DNA from: Stereum hirsutum FP-91666 SS1
Taxonomy: Eukaryota; Basidiomycota; Agaricomycetes; Russulales; Stereaceae
Assembly (NCBI RefSeq): GCF_000264905.1
Contig: NW_006763143.1
Location: 1,344,515 to 1,408,514 of the forward strand
Direction of reading: 5' to 3'
Length of the DNA: 64,000 bases
This document shows positions 34,380 through 49,071 of this stretch, piece after piece. The position numbers and the translations under genes are program-made. Below the pieces are notes generated by a model, which saw only the letters and a list, made by a program, of their open reading frames with translations, did no database searches and was not told the origin of the DNA. How positions within the stretch are numbered: position 1 is the first letter of the stretch; each line of letters opens with the position of its first letter.

Positions 34380-34582
34380 ATAGATAATGTATAGTTTGGA
34401 TACTCCAGCGTCCTAGTCGTCGCCGACTTTTATACCAGTCGTGGTGGATGCACAGTGCAGAAAGGTGAGCATCAATGCGGTGCCACACTGCGCGTCCAAC
34501 GTTGCGGGCACGGCGGCTTCGGCAAACGCGGGTCGCGTAAATTACATCCAGCGGCTTGTCCCTGCTCACCACCAGCGACATC

Positions 34583-35739
34583 ATGCTCGTCCTTCGCCAC
34601 TCGCAAAACCAACTTGCCCGCCGGTGCACCCTGCGCTCGCTGTCCACAACAGCGCCGAGGCTCGAACAGAGCACAGACGCCGAGCCTTCAACACAGGCTG
34701 AACCGAGCGAGGCCCCGAAATCCTCTCTTTCTGCTCGTCTGGCTGCGAGCAGCTTTGCTGGTGTCCCTATCTGTGCGTGTCGCTCGTGGCCTGCTCTCGA
34801 GGCCAGTTACTAATACCAAGTCTGTCTACTTGTCACATCAGACAACGCCCCTAAGTTTGTTTTCCAATCGGCCCGCTCTCGGTCACCTAATAACTCTGAC
34901 TACTCTAGTGCGTATACTGCTGCATCCCTTACTTTAACGCTAGTTGACTGAGACTCGATCTTACAGACAAATCGTCCAACCAAAATGCAGGCTCCAGAAG
35001 GTTCAATCTGGTCGATAAGACTCCTCAACGAACGCCCACACCTGCTACCTTCGGTTGGACGGACGGTGTTGTCCAATCGTCCCTCAGTGATCGTCTCTGG
35101 CGGAGGCAGCAACAAATGCCACACACACCCGAACCATCACCCCCCTCGTCATCCTCCTTCCTCGACTCTGTAACGAAAGGAGCGTCACCCTCGGCCACAC
35201 AAGCTCAATCATCGTCGGCGAAGCCCTCCGCAGACATTGCTCGACCCAAACGCAGGGCCACAGCCGACGAAGCGAAAACATCCCGCCAGCAGTCCCGCCG
35301 TGAGGCTCGTGAGGCTGAACGCCTCGCACGAGAAGAGTCTATCGCCAAAAACATGACGATCGCGTCTACCGACCTCGGCAGCCTCTTCGGTGTTCAGCGC
35401 GCCTCTCCTGCCGCCGCCGCCGCCACCACCACCACCACCCCAGATGAAACCAAGGTCGCCGCGAAGGCTACGAAACCCAAGAAAAAGCCCTCGACTGTCG
35501 CCACCACGATACCTTCTCTTCGGAGGATCCAGGTGCGACAGACTTTGGAACGTTTCGCTGGGGATTATTCTCGCTACTCGCCCATCCGCAAGGCGACCCG
35601 CCATACCGTGGGCCCGGTGCGGTATGCTCGGTATGCGTTGAAGAAGGATTTGAGTCCCCCGGATAGGAAGCTAGTGCTTGGTGTCATTGAGGGCCTAGTC
35701 AAGCCGAGGAAGGTGCAGGCGGTGCAGGCGAAGCAATGA
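34583..35739 (+). CDS. Predicted mitochondrial protein, family not recognised
   Basis: Three exons in phase (34583-34772, 34842-34907, 34967-35739) give 342 aa. The N-terminus (LARRCTLRSLSTTAPRL) is a textbook mitochondrial presequence: Arg-rich, Ser/Thr-rich and free of acids. A Ser/Pro-rich middle and an Arg/Glu-rich helix (RREAREAERLAREESI) follow, then a low-complexity A5-T5 run (GCC/ACC repeats at about 35410-35440). The conserved-looking C-terminus is LRRIQVRQTLERFAGDYSRY...VRYARYALKKDLSPPDRKLV. Basic composition and size would suit a mitoribosomal or translation-associated protein, but I cannot assign it. The ATG at 34583 is the first in frame. Confidence 0.75.
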
Positions 35740-35952
35740 GTAGGCAGGCTTTTTAGTTGTCATATTTCCCGTCATTTCCTTGCCCTGCAGCGTAAATTCT
35801 CAGGCACACACTCCCTGCTACATCTGTCTAACCGGTGAAAGGAAAAGCATGCGATCGAAGAAACAAAAAACGCAAATAAGTATACATCAATCTGGAAAAC
35901 CAAAACACAGCAAGAATAAGGGGGAGATGTCGACTACGGTCAATGACCAGCC

Positions 35953-37913
35953 CTAGGCATCACCCTCAAGTTGATCCACCTCCTCTTCGTCGCTCTCAAC
36001 CTCCGGCATCTCTTCCTCCCCGTTATCAGACCTGACGTATGTTACCGACGATTCCTCCTCTTGCCCCTGCTGCTCTTGCTGGTGGTGTTGTCCGTAATCG
36101 TAGTCTTGATCGTGATCAGAATCTGGTTCGTAGTCCGACTCGAGCGAGCTTCCTGGTAAAGCCCACCACGGTAGATCAAAGTCATAAACCCGTTCCAGCT
36201 CGGGAGGGACCTTGTACCCAAACGCCGTCACATTCCTCTGTGTCTTCCGGGCAGAAGGCGCCTCCGCACTCCGCATAGCTGCCAGCAAAAGCAGCGATTG
36301 CGGAGGAGCTCGAGGATGTACGGCATGATGAGAGCGCGATAGTGGAGGTGCCGATGGCGATTCCTCCTCCCCCTCGATACGCTGTCGTTTCTTGGGACGA
36401 GAGTTGGGCGTGCCAGGTGACGGTTCGGGTCTAGGAAGAAACCTGCCGTTGGGCCCACGCTGACGATTATCGACCCGGATAAGGGGAGGCGCGGATGCTG
36501 AGTGGTTGGCGGCCGATGAAGCCATGTTCTGCGATATAAATGTGTGGCGCGAAGCTGGTGCTGGTGCTGGTGGAGGGTGTGTGGAAGGAGACCGGACGGC
36601 TCCCGAAGCTAGTGACGAAGAGACATGCGCCTTATGGGCGCGCGGCTGTGCACCCTTTGGGGCTGGAGGTTGTGAGGAGGATTGTTTGTGTGGAGGTGGT
36701 GCTGAAGGCCGAGGAGTCGCTAGGGAGGGAAATTTTGTGGGGACCTTGATGAGGAGCTTTATTGATGCACTACGGTCCTTGGAGGTGCCACGGTCGTGTT
36801 CGCCAGCCTGAGAGGCGGCCTCTTCCGCCTCTCGGGCGGCAGCTTGAGTAGAAGCAGCAGCAGAGTTTGTGTCGGTGCTTTGTTGTCTCGATTTCTCCCT
36901 GTTGGAGCGCTTTTGTTCTGGATCAAGGAGCGTCCGGTATCGCTTCTCCAGACCCTCGGCTGCAGTCAGCATGGCCATCTTCCGGCGTTCGCCCTCTTGA
37001 AGACTGGTAGAGTTGTGCGTCAGGGATGTAGGATGGTCTTCGGCCTCTGGAGCACTAGCCTGGGAGTGCTTTGGGTTGGCAGCGAAGGAAGAGGCGGGCA
37101 GGGTGAGAAATGCGGTGACGTCCATAGATCGAAGCTGGTCTATCCGCTCCTTGAGCTTATAGTGCTCGTGTTGGAGCTTCTCCTTCTCGCGGAGCCTCTG
37201 CCGTTTTTCGAACGTCTCGTATTTGCGGTGCCTCTTCTCGTAGACCGCGTCCGACGTGTCCGCACCGTCCTAAGCCATAGCAAACGCATAACTCATGAGC
37301 AAGAATGTTGCGAACGAGTGGACAGAACAGAGTATACGGACGTCTTCAGTAATCCTTGGCCTGAATCTCCCACCCACCGCCTCATGTACCGGCAAGAGAT
37401 GAAACTCTGGCGTCTGGATGACTTGCTGCTCCCTATAGGCCTTCAAGACCTCTGGCTTATCGAAGTATCGTTCGTACGCGGACGTGTTCAACTGCATCTC
37501 GAAGCTGACATCGCCAGCTTCAGACGAGGCAGGCACGAGCGAAGATTTCGTGGTGAGCAAAAGGGGTGTGTCCGCAGGGATAAGGGGCTCGCTCTCGTCT
37601 ATTGTATCACCCATTCGAACACCGCGACCGGTCTCTCGTCAACGAAGGGAAAGAGTGAAAAAGATGCGGGCAACGCACGTTGTCGCTTCAGAGTATCGAT
37701 TATCATCACGTCCGCATCGCAGCTGCCCACGCCGGGTCCACCTCTACGCGAGCGGGCAGGAAGGATGCGCTTCTGGCGCGTTTGAACGCCTGCCTTGGTG
37801 GGAGTGGGTGTCTGCGCGCTGGACGGACCCGCGGCCGATTCGAGCTGCATCGAGCCCGTCGGCGTCGACGTCTCTGAGAAGGAGAGAGTGGCCGTCTGGG
37901 GAGGAGCGCTCAT
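35953..37913 (-). CDS. PEHE-like (MSL1/KANSL1-type) chromatin protein, tentative
   Basis: Three exons join in phase. The N-terminal exon contains RILPARSRRGGPGVGSCDAD. The second carries SAYERYFDKPEVLKAYREQ and HLLPVHEAVGGRFRPRITED. The third starts DDGADTSDAVYEKRHRKYE, then FEKRQRLREKEKLQHEHYKL, a charged coiled coil ending LRSMDVTAFLTLPASSFA. The DTSDxxYExRHxKYE pattern resembles the PEHE domain of MSL1/KANSL1 scaffold subunits of histone acetyltransferase complexes. The rest is disordered: Ser/Pro/Gln-rich with a putative nuclear localisation signal (RPKKRQR), a short conserved piece YDFDLPWWALPGSSLESDY and an acidic C-terminus. About 580 aa. A role in an acetyltransferase or deacetylase complex is inference from that one domain. 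Confidence 0.7.
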
Positions 37914-38195
37914 CGCGACGGACGGTGGGGAGGACGAGGAGAACGTCCAAGCTGGGGGTGCTTGACACTACGCTTCGTTTGTATATTGCCCGCCGTCTTG
38001 CCGGTCCTTGGTGTCGTTCTTTCTCCTTTGATAGTGGGCCACATCAGGCACGCATTCTTGCATTATTCATAGCTCAATAAACAAAAATGTGATAATTGCG
38101 GGAGAGTCGAAAATAGAGGCGTCGAATACATAAACAATAGTGGAACAATATGGTGTACAAGCGTACGTATGTGTAAAGTACTTTTATAGTATCGA

Positions 38196-40109
38196 CTACT
38201 GGCCCGACTGGTCGTACTGTCCAGAGCCATTTGGATAGTTCCAGTTACTAGACCATCCCTGGTCACCTGCCCCACCGTTGTCCCCATTCCAGTACCCACC
38301 ACCCCCGTACTGGTTGAACTGAGGCATCGGATTGAACTGCTGCATGTACCCCATGTTGTACCCAAGCGACGAAGCAAACCGTGGGTTGATATGTGGTTGG
38401 ACGAACTGCTGTCCGTACCCTCCATTATCAACATTTCCCTGATAAGGGTCGTAGGATGACCATGCATCACCACTATTGTGGCCTGCAGCATCATCGCCCA
38501 CGGCGGGAACTACACCACCGTAACTTTGGGGCGATACGGGCGGCGGCGACACAGGATGTGGGGTCCATGGGTTATACTCGTCCGACTCAGACCGCTGTGC
38601 AGGTCCGTGGTGGCTCTCCGACCATGATCCACCTTGGTTCCTGCCACCAGCGCCACCTCGCCCGCGATCTCGACCACGACCACGACCATTCTCACGTCGT
38701 CGGCCACGACTGTCTAAATCACGCCCACCTCGTGAAGCACCACCCTCAGAACGCTTGCCTCCTCTGCCACGTCCTCTGCCTCGGCCCTGGCCCTGGCTCT
38801 CGCGGGGAGGATAGCCATGCGATGGTCCAGACGGTCCAGGAATTTCGGGACTTGAAGGAGCAGGAATCTCAGGCGGCGCGTTGTACTGTTCGGAGTACGG
38901 GTCGTCGTATGGGACAGGAGCAGCTCGAGACGGGCCAGGCGGGGCGTCTATGTCGTATGCGCCATGGGCATCATACGGGTTGGATCCGTAGAGAGAATCG
39001 GCCATGAAAGCGTCGTCCTGCTTGGCGAGGGAGGGTGTCGGCGTAGGATGCCGCGAGGAAACGACGGAGGGTTCCCGTGAGGCTTGACGGCTGGTAGATA
39101 AAGTAAGTAAAGTGGTTTGAATACGATGAGGAGGAATGACGCACCGCTCTTTCAGCCTCGCTTTGTGGGCAGCTTCCTCTTCGTCATCCGAAAACTCAAG
39201 CTCGTACTCTGCAGGTTCTTCATCATGCACGTTACTCGCATCACTTCCTTTGAAGCGCTTCAACTCGTTCATAAAGACGAACTTGCTTCGGTGGGGCACG
39301 TGAAAGATTTCGCGGCCAACGGTGACCCTCTCCACGTCGAGTGGGTAGCTTTCACTGTACTTGACTTGGTAAAGCGGCTGATATGTCGGCCCAAAAGTCT
39401 CGTAAATCTGGAAGAAACGTAAAAAAAAAATAGACTAGACACAAAAGGAGAGTGCCACTCACATAACCCATAACCTTGCGATCGTCAAAGACAAGCAGCG
39501 TATCGGAATCCAAAGCTTTCTCGTTGGCCCTGAGCTGGTTGGCAGACGCAGAACCCCTAATAATGACGACATTATTCACGACGCTCATGATCTCGCCTAC
39601 TTTTGCCAAGGGCTCGTCAGGACCGACTTCAGATATTTTGGGAATGTTGATGTCGTCGTTGGCGAGCTCGTTCTTGGTGCGAACTACGGCATTGGATGTA
39701 GGTCCACCAGATTCTTCATCGTCGTCCTCGTCCATGTCGGGAACTTTGTCCTGCGCTCGAGTAGATTTCGGGTCATCTGCAGAGTCGCTATCTGAGTCTG
39801 AGTCTGAGTCGGATGAAGAGTCTGAAACCCGTTCGCTAGAAAAGACAAAGCAAGCATGTCAGATAGAGAAGACAAACAAGCAAGGCCAAATGGACCACAC
39901 GGTTTGGGAGAACCAGGTGCTAAAAGATCATCGACTTCATCCTCACTAGCAGTCTCGTCTTCAGAGCTCTCTATAGAGGTATCGTCGGATGGAGGCGAGG
40001 CTTTAACAGGGGCTGCCTTGAGATTATTCTCCACTACGGGGCCAATGAAGTCCTGGATGATGAGCAAGTCCTGTGGGACGACAGAAGGCAGCTTGAAGAC
40101 GGGATCCAT
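38196..40109 (-). CDS. NAF1: H/ACA ribonucleoprotein assembly factor Naf1
   Basis: A nuclear assembly factor that holds the place of Gar1 on nascent H/ACA snoRNPs, including telomerase RNA in animals. The start is MDPVFKLPSVVPQDLLIIQD. An acidic Ser/Asp stretch (SDSSSDSDSDSDSDSAD) precedes the Gar1/Naf1 core: VGEIMSVVNNVVIIRG, ALDSDTLLVFDDRKVMGY, then after an intron the frame into VERVTVGREIFHVPHRSKFV. The C-terminal half has an RGG/GAR-like region (RGRGRGRGG, around 38640-38790) and a Gly/Gln/Asn/Tyr-rich tail ending GQYDQSGQ. Core motifs are intact. The first intron (donor GTGTGG, 65 nt) keeps phase 2. Confidence 0.92.
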
Positions 40110-40218
40110 CGCGAGCAGGGAGATGAAGGTGGTCTTGGAGTGAGAACAGACAGGAGAGCACAAAGGAGCACAAAGCCTGACGCGCCGCATTTTTCAAAGT
40201 CGATCACGCGTCTTGACC
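40110..40218. promoter_or_regulatory. Short divergent promoter between NAF1 and EF-Ts
   Basis: Only 109 bp separate the two start codons, which face away from each other, so both genes must use overlapping promoter sequence. No TATA box is visible. Co-regulation of two ribosome/RNP-related genes would be plausible. Confidence 0.6.
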
Positions 40219-41268
40219 ATGCTCAGCTTCAGGCGACCGACGAGCTCGTTCACCCTCACCCGTGGTGCTCTCCGTTTCTACTCGACGCAGCCCCCAGAGA
40301 AACCGTCTCTGAAGCTCGTCGCAGAGCTTCGCAAACTCACAGAGGTTTCCATCACAAAAGCCCGCGAGGCACTCAGCGCGTCGAACAACGATGTGCAGGC
40401 TGCGCTTCAGTGGCTCGAGAAGGACATCGTCGTCTCTGGCGCGAAGAAGGCCGCGAAGGTAGAGGGTAGGGAGACTGGGGAGGGCATGATTGGAATCTCT
40501 GTGCTGTCGAGAGGAACGGGCTCGTCTCCCAGCGGTGTTCGTGCTGCGATGATTGAACTCAACTGCGAAACGGACTTCGTGGCACGAAACGACCTGTTCG
40601 GAAAGCTCGTCGCCGACATCACACACACCGCCGCGTTCATTGCAGAACCCGACTCGTCTTCATCGAACGTGTTACGGCCATTCGACCTTGACGCACTGCT
40701 CGATGCACCATTACTCTCCCCCAACGCGGTCGAAGCCCGAGCTCAGTCCACCGTCGGGTCCGCCATCCGCGACACCATCGCCAAAATCGGAGAAAAAGTC
40801 TCTCTGAAGAGGGTCGTCACAGCCATCCAACATCCCGTCCCTCCAAAATTCGCATCATCCTTGGGCTTACGCCTCGGTTCGTACACCCACGGATCCGTGA
40901 ACCTTCCCTCCCAAGGCCGGATCGGCGCCCTCTCACTCCTCGCACTAAAATCCCCTCGTCTCTCTACCCTCTTTGCCGACCCATCCTTCCGGGAAGAGGT
41001 CGAGAAACTGGAGAGGTCCCTGGCCCGACAGATCGTTGGGTTTGAAACGCATACCGTCCGTCCGCCTACGAGCGATTTTGAGGAGACCGCCCTGTACTGC
41101 CAGCCGGCGATGATGTTCCCGGGCGAGTATTCAGGACAGTCCGTGGAGAAGTTGTTGAACAACTGGGTACATGAGAAGCAGTTGGTCGTGGAGACTGATG
41201 TGGCGGAGAGTGGCGGCGCGGAAGTGCTGGAGTTCGTGAAGTGGAAGGTTGGAGAGCCTGCCAAGTAG
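40219..41268 (+). CDS. TSF1: Mitochondrial translation elongation factor Ts
   Basis: The nucleotide-exchange factor for mitochondrial EF-Tu. A single exon encodes 349 aa from the ATG at 40219. The presequence is MLSFRRPTSSFTLTRGALRF. The UBA-like N-terminal domain follows (KLVAELRKLTEVSITKAREAL and NNDVQAALQWLEKD), then the core motif MIELNCETDFVARNDLFG, which contains the conserved ETDFVA. The dimerisation-like C-terminal region runs to FVKWKVGEPAK. Length and motif order agree with fungal EF-Ts. It is intronless, unlike nearly all its neighbours. Confidence 0.95.
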   Translation: MLSFRRPTSSFTLTRGALRFYSTQPPEKPSLKLVAELRKLTEVSITKAREALSASNNDVQAALQWLEKDIVVSGAKKAAKVEGRETGEGMIGISVLSRGTGSSPSGVRAAMIELNCETDFVARNDLFGKLVADITHTAAFIAEPDSSSSNVLRPFDLDALLDAPLLSPNAVEARAQSTVGSAIRDTIAKIGEKVSLKRVVTAIQHPVPPKFASSLGLRLGSYTHGSVNLPSQGRIGALSLLALKSPRLSTLFADPSFREEVEKLERSLARQIVGFETHTVRPPTSDFEETALYCQPAMMFPGEYSGQSVEKLLNNWVHEKQLVVETDVAESGGAEVLEFVKWKVGEPAK

Positions 41269-41766
41269 ACCTACTGTTCGCCCTGGTATGTATTTGATTC
41301 GGCTCTTGCACCTTTGCGATACTGACCATAAGCTGTCCAGCATCATTTTGTATGATATATCTCTGTAATGATCAACACACCACTCAACATCTATCTATTT
41401 TCTGCGCAAACCGTCCAGTAAAAGGACTTCTTTTTGAATTTCTATTCAAAGATCGCACAGGCAGTCGTTCTAAAGGATACAATACCAAAGACGACACCAT
41501 GTATGCCGCCACCGACCTAGAAGCAGAGCCTTCTGTGAACCAGTTGTTCTCAGTTAGGTTCGCGAGCGTGATGGCCTTCTTCGGTACAAAGGAACCCGTT
41601 TACGAAATCATAGCGTCACAACGCAAGTCCAAATGGGATTCAAAGCAAACTACCAACTACAACAAGCGAACACAAAGAATACACGAGCGCGACACAATAC
41701 GTTTTTGAGGGGAGAAGAAGAGAGGGGTATGATGGTGATCTTCTGAGAATCCGGTCACCGATAGCT
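41269..41766. other. Convergent intergenic region
   Basis: Between the EF-Ts (+) and glucoamylase (-) stop codons. It holds both 3' UTRs; no further gene is seen. Confidence 0.55.
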
Positions 41767-44292
<2,526 letters not shown>

Positions 44293-44348
44293 TTTGGGGG
44301 GAAAAGCCTCTGGTGAAGGAGAGGATACTGGAATTAGTTCAGTCACAA

Positions 44349-44360
44349 CGCTCTTTTATA
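44349..44360 (-). promoter_or_regulatory. TATA box of the glucoamylase gene
   Basis: The minus strand reads AGTATAAAAGAGCG about 60 bp before the ATG at 44292, the usual distance for a strongly expressed fungal secreted enzyme. Confidence 0.7.
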
Positions 44361-46896
44361 CTAAGTAGAGAGTGCATGGCAGCATGGACGGCGAGGGGCA
44401 TTCATCCTGTCGGAAGAAGGATCGAGGTCGGATTGAGTGGATTGAATTGAATTTCGAGCCCTTGTGCTGTTTCAAACTCCGCACAGCCTGGTTGTGGCGC
44501 CTCGGGTCGGCTACAATACGAACTTTCTACCTTTTGCGGTAATCCCGCGATGCGACGAACTCCCATCGCGACTCCTCCGAGCATCAGCAGACAGACAGCT
44601 GACGATGTTCCTTACGGTCCACATGGAATTGTATGCTGACGGGGGCTGCATCGGCCACTTCTCCTGACCGAACATGCTTTTCTTTTTTCGCCGCCGCATC
44701 TGCTTCGGCTTCTTTGCCAGCATTCAACTTGCCTTCTGTCTGTCCAACGACCTGGCCTGGGCACAATTGAAACAACTTCATCCTTCGTCAGCGACAAACA
44801 TAATCCTCATCATACACTTCCATAACGCCGGTGGTCACCGGGTCGCAGATCTACTGAACTTGAAAATCCTCAAGTGGTAGTCGACTTGGCACCGTGCCCA
44901 GTACTTTTCTCTACGTCTATCCTTCTGATGCTCGGTGATAATGCATACCCAGCTTGCTCGTGAATCTTGCACACCATCCGCTAGCCGAAGTAGTAGGACC
45001 AACGTAAAACTCTCACCGTCCATCATTTAGTACCCCTGTCCCACGACTCGCCAATAGATCTTGTTGACTATGGTCAGCCTTCTCCAAAGTCGTCAATTGG
45101 TCGCTCCTGAGGCCTGATTGAAGATCTTCAGGTCAGTATGCAGGCCGTTAGGAGGCTATCCATCTGTCTGCGTGGACGTACCTGTCTATGACATGCTTCC
45201 ACAGAGTTTTTTGTTCTCGGTGCCTTGACAACCCCTCCCGCACGAAGGCACGCTCCTATAGACTTGACTGGACGCCTTTTCAGGACTCCACCCCTCCGAA
45301 CAGACGACATCCATCAGAGCGCCTGAGGATTTATAAAATACTTCTCGATCAAGTCTCTCTCTCTCATTTCTTAGGCTATTCATGCCTAACAGGCATGGTC
45401 TCACAGGTACGTGCCTCTATTTTTTCTCCCTCACTGATGATATCCCCGCTCCACAAAGAGCTTGTGGTACAGATATCCGCATATTCAGTCGGCACCGTTC
45501 TACGCGTGTCGGCCACGTCGGTGCTTGGATAGTGTCTCTGCGCTTGGAACCATGAGGACGTCCGACGCGCAAGGTACCTGCTGACCGAAGACGGACTTCC
45601 ATAATAAGCATTTGCCTCTGATTTTTGTGCTTTATATTCTTGTGGTCTTGATACCTTCGCCTGTAGGCGGCCCAATGTTTCTCGCGCTGATTGTACTATT
45701 TACACATCCCACTGTATAAGCTGCTTCCACTGCACCCTCGCTCCTGCGCTGCCACCGTGCCTTGTGGTACGCACGATCTCGCACTTGATGCGTCCAGGCC
45801 GGTTGATTCTATGCGACTGTTGTCTTAGTTGGGCAAAACCCTATTCGAAGGTGACGCAAGATCCCAACTTAAAGATGGCACCACCGACAAGATGAATCAA
45901 TCACCATTGGTCTCGACTGGATTGGGCTGTCCTACCTGCTTTCTCACCAGCTCGCGCTTGATCCCCGCTTCTCATTGGGTTATTTCCTGTACTCACAGAA
46001 CGTCAATTTTCTGATAGAAAGCATATATGATTTCCAAGAGAGATGTTTCTCAAGGAGCGGCGGGCAACGAACTACTAATCTCTGATTATCTAGCTGAGAG
46101 CCACGGTAAAGATGGGTCTTAGGAAATTTCATACATAACGAAACCTTAAAAACATCGGTGTCCGAACTCGACATGTTCGACGGGAAATAGACCTAAATTC
46201 CTAAATCGGCAATGACAGTCGTATCTCCTCCAGCTCCTTGCCCCACAAACCAGTGCATCATCTCTCTGCGCCAGTCAGTAACGTCCTATCAACCACAGAG
46301 CCCCTCCCTCCTTCTTTCAGGCTGTCCCGCAGCGTGAGGGAGTGAATACCAAGCCCCCCCTTTCACGAGCAGCCTCGGCCAACGACATCGCCTGGTCCGA
46401 GTCCGAGTCTGAATCATGGCCAGGAAACAGTCCTCTTGCTCGCTCGCATATGTCCTCAGCGGATGTTCAGTCAGCCAGGAGTTCGGGGTCGTAGTTATCC
46501 AAACGAAAGTCAGGAAACTGCAGACATGACGAGATATGGATGGTCGGCTAAGTTAATGGCAGGTGGCCGTGCGTTACAGTCGGTGTGGATGGTGTTGGTA
46601 ACGAGCGTTGTCGGGTGTTGGTCGACCAGATCATTGTGAAGGGATATAAACTTACATAGAGAGAAATCTATGTCTATGTTCATTAGCCACGTACGACAGA
46701 CCCAGTTCCAAGTGGTATACTTACCATGTCTCTGGAATGGCGATGAGAGTGACAGATGGGTGCGGCAGAAATATACATAACGCGAGAAAAAATACGCTAG
46801 GCCGGGTATGATCATCTAAGTCAAGAGGAAGATATAACAGTGAGTAAGTCAAGCAACTTAGAGCAGCCAAAGACACCTCGAAACAGGAGCAAAGTC
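44361..46896. other. 2.5 kb intergenic region
   Basis: Mostly without convincing coding sequence. It contains the glucoamylase upstream region, a palindromic TGAAGATCTTCA-like stretch near 45120-45130 and one candidate small transcription unit at 45332-45532. The right end (about 46400-46896) is probably the 3' flank of the glycosyltransferase gene. Confidence 0.5.
45382..45532 (+). CDS. Candidate tiny spliced ORF behind a TATA box
   Basis: TATAAAATA at 45332-45340 is followed 42 bases later by an ATG, a CAG|GTACGT donor at 45407 and an AAAG acceptor at 45458. Exons 45382-45406 and 45459-45532 join in phase to 32 codons (MPNRHGLTELVVQISAYSVG...) and a stop. A second ATG at 45395 gives a different frame of about 45 codons over the same intron. 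No family is recognised. It may instead be a non-coding transcript. Confidence 0.25.
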
Positions 46897-49071
46897 CTAA
46901 CTCGACGCCCTCGCCTCCTCCAACACCTTCTCCATCTCCGCCCGCCAATCCACCTTCAAAATCATCTCCAACCGCTCCTCGATTGCGTCCAGTTTCATAC
47001 GCTCAAGAATCGTTCTCTCGATAGGCGTCTCGAGGGCGGCTTTGATGGCGGCGGCAAAGCCTGCGTAGTCGTCTTTGTGGACGTTGTAGACATACGGAGG
47101 GTCCATGTATTTGAGGAGGCTGTGTTGGGAGTCCCAGCTGCGACGATCTGCTTTGTTGTCCTCGTTCCACTTGGAAAGATTGATAGTTGAGTTTCGGGAT
47201 GATGCTGTAGGATGTGGTTAATAATGCTTACATGAAGGATAGGGTTGATGAATGGGACACCCAGACAGAGGGCCTCATAAGGAGTAGGCGACCTACATTT
47301 AGACCCATGGACCGTCAGAACACCGATGAGCGCAAAAATTAAAACGAACAAACGACACTCACGTCTTCGGATGGCCCGCACCTATCAACACCTTCGACTG
47401 TGCTATCATCTCCACAAACTCCTTCTGCGGCAACTGTCCCACATTGGTCAACCCCTCCGGCAGTGTCACCTCCAAATCCCCATCTCTCCACGGATCATTA
47501 CTCGCCCCTACCACGAAATCCACATCCGCATCCACGCCCGTACCCTGCATCCCCTGTGACACCTGTGCATACCACTCTGGATCCCAGGCACGCTCTGGTC
47601 CGGGAAGGAAATACGCGAGGCGTTTGGCCATGATATAGGCCTGGTCGGGTCGTTGGTCATGAGGCACGAACCGATGGGCGAGGCAGGAAGACTCGATGGA
47701 GTAGCCGAGGTAGGTGTTTGGGGCGAAACCGTCGAGTGTGTATGGTTCGGGGCTCAGGGTCCATTTCGCACCGAGTGGATGCTCAGGTTGAGCCCAGAAG
47801 GAGAACTTTGATACTCCCAAGTCAGCAGGGAGGAGGAAAGCGCGGAGGGAAGGGTACGTACCGTAAATATCTTCCAGATAGGGATGCCTTGAGGGTTGTC
47901 CTCGGTTTTGACGCAGTTTTCTGTGTCTTTGAAACAGCCCCAGGTTTCGGAGCCTTCGACTAGGACGGCTTTGACCAGCTGGGGGAACATTTGGTATAGC
48001 TGTACCGCGCGGTCCAGGTTCAGCGCATACAAGACTGTGTAATGCATGTTCTGAAGGGCTTGGACCTAGTAAAATGTCAATCAAAATCGATATCAGGTGA
48101 GAGTGACTCTTACTGTGGACCTCGCCCTACAGGAAAATAACAGAGCGGCGTTAGGCCTGCACAAGTACAGACAATAAGTAAGATCACAGATGACGCTCAC
48201 CAAATGTCCTCTCCTCCTGTCCAGCCAGCCAGAGCACCTCGGAAATGATAAGAGCCCAGGATAACAACTGTCAAGGTCAATCAGTCAGACATAGCGACGA
48301 ATACAGCTATACGAGAGATGTTCAACGACGTACCTTCTCTCTGATTCTTCTTACAATTCGACTGCTCGAGGCACTGGAACAATTCCCTGATCATATTATT
48401 ATTCTTGCTCGTCCACGTATTTCTATCAGTGTCAGAAAACAGGAACTGGCTCAGTCCCAGCGTAGGTGGCGGCGAGGGCGGTGGTGAGGGAGGAGGTATA
48501 GATGGCTCCGAGAATGTTACACGTGGTTGCTGAATATTCTCTGCGCGGTGAACCGGGTTGACTGGATAAGCTTGTGTTCGTGTTTGGTGCTCTACGGGGA
48601 CGACCGGTCGCGGATCATGATCGCGAGAAGGGTAGAGACTCTACAATGAGTTGTCCGTAGTGAGAGATTTCGTGGAAGCAGTCACCCTCATTCGAGTCAG
48701 AAGCACGTATGCATAGCCACATGAAGTAGGTGAAGATAAAGAGGATGCATGCCGCGCGAAACATAACGATACGACTAAATCGTAAGGGAAAAATCAGAAA
48801 ACGGAAAGGTGAAAAGTGGGTGTGATACGCACGAGCGGCGAGATAGACGGGCAGGACCCATTATTGTCCTTGACTGGAGCTTGGACTAGCTTGGTGAATT
48901 TTGATAATCCGGAAGAAAAAAAGACGTGGAAAGGAGAGGAAACACGACTAAGCTGGTCAGCGAGACATCCAGTAGACAAGTCCACTCACGATAAAAGAAA
49001 GTTGCCGCTAGCCAGGAAGTACAAGGGAAAGGAGAAGAAGAATAAAAGGAGAGCCGAAAGAGAAATCGCAT
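46897..49071 (-). CDS. Glycosyltransferase family 18 (MGAT5-type N-acetylglucosaminyltransferase) protein
   Basis: A predicted type II membrane enzyme of the secretory pathway related to alpha-1,6-mannosylglycoprotein 6-beta-N-acetylglucosaminyltransferase. The start MRFLFRLSFYSSSPFPCTSW is a basic/hydrophobic signal anchor. A Pro/Ser-rich stem contains TFSEPSIPPPSPPPSPPTLG and MIRELFQCLEQSNCKKNQRE. The catalytic region includes VVILGSYHFRGALAGWTGGE, QNMHYTVLYALNLDRAVQLY, VEGSETWGCF, GFAPNTYLGYSIESSC, VLIGAGHPK then TPYEALCLGVPFINPI and YMDPPYVYNVHKDDYAGFAA. It ends ...KVLEEARASS. The PTPYEALCLGVPFINP segment is typical of GT18. Fungal substrates are poorly known, so the MGAT5-like activity is inference. 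Exon borders near the stem are approximate. Confidence 0.83.

Noticed and set aside
36796..37785. 329-codon plus-strand open frame
   Set aside because: Antisense to the PEHE-like gene; its composition is not protein-like, and the minus-strand exons join in phase.
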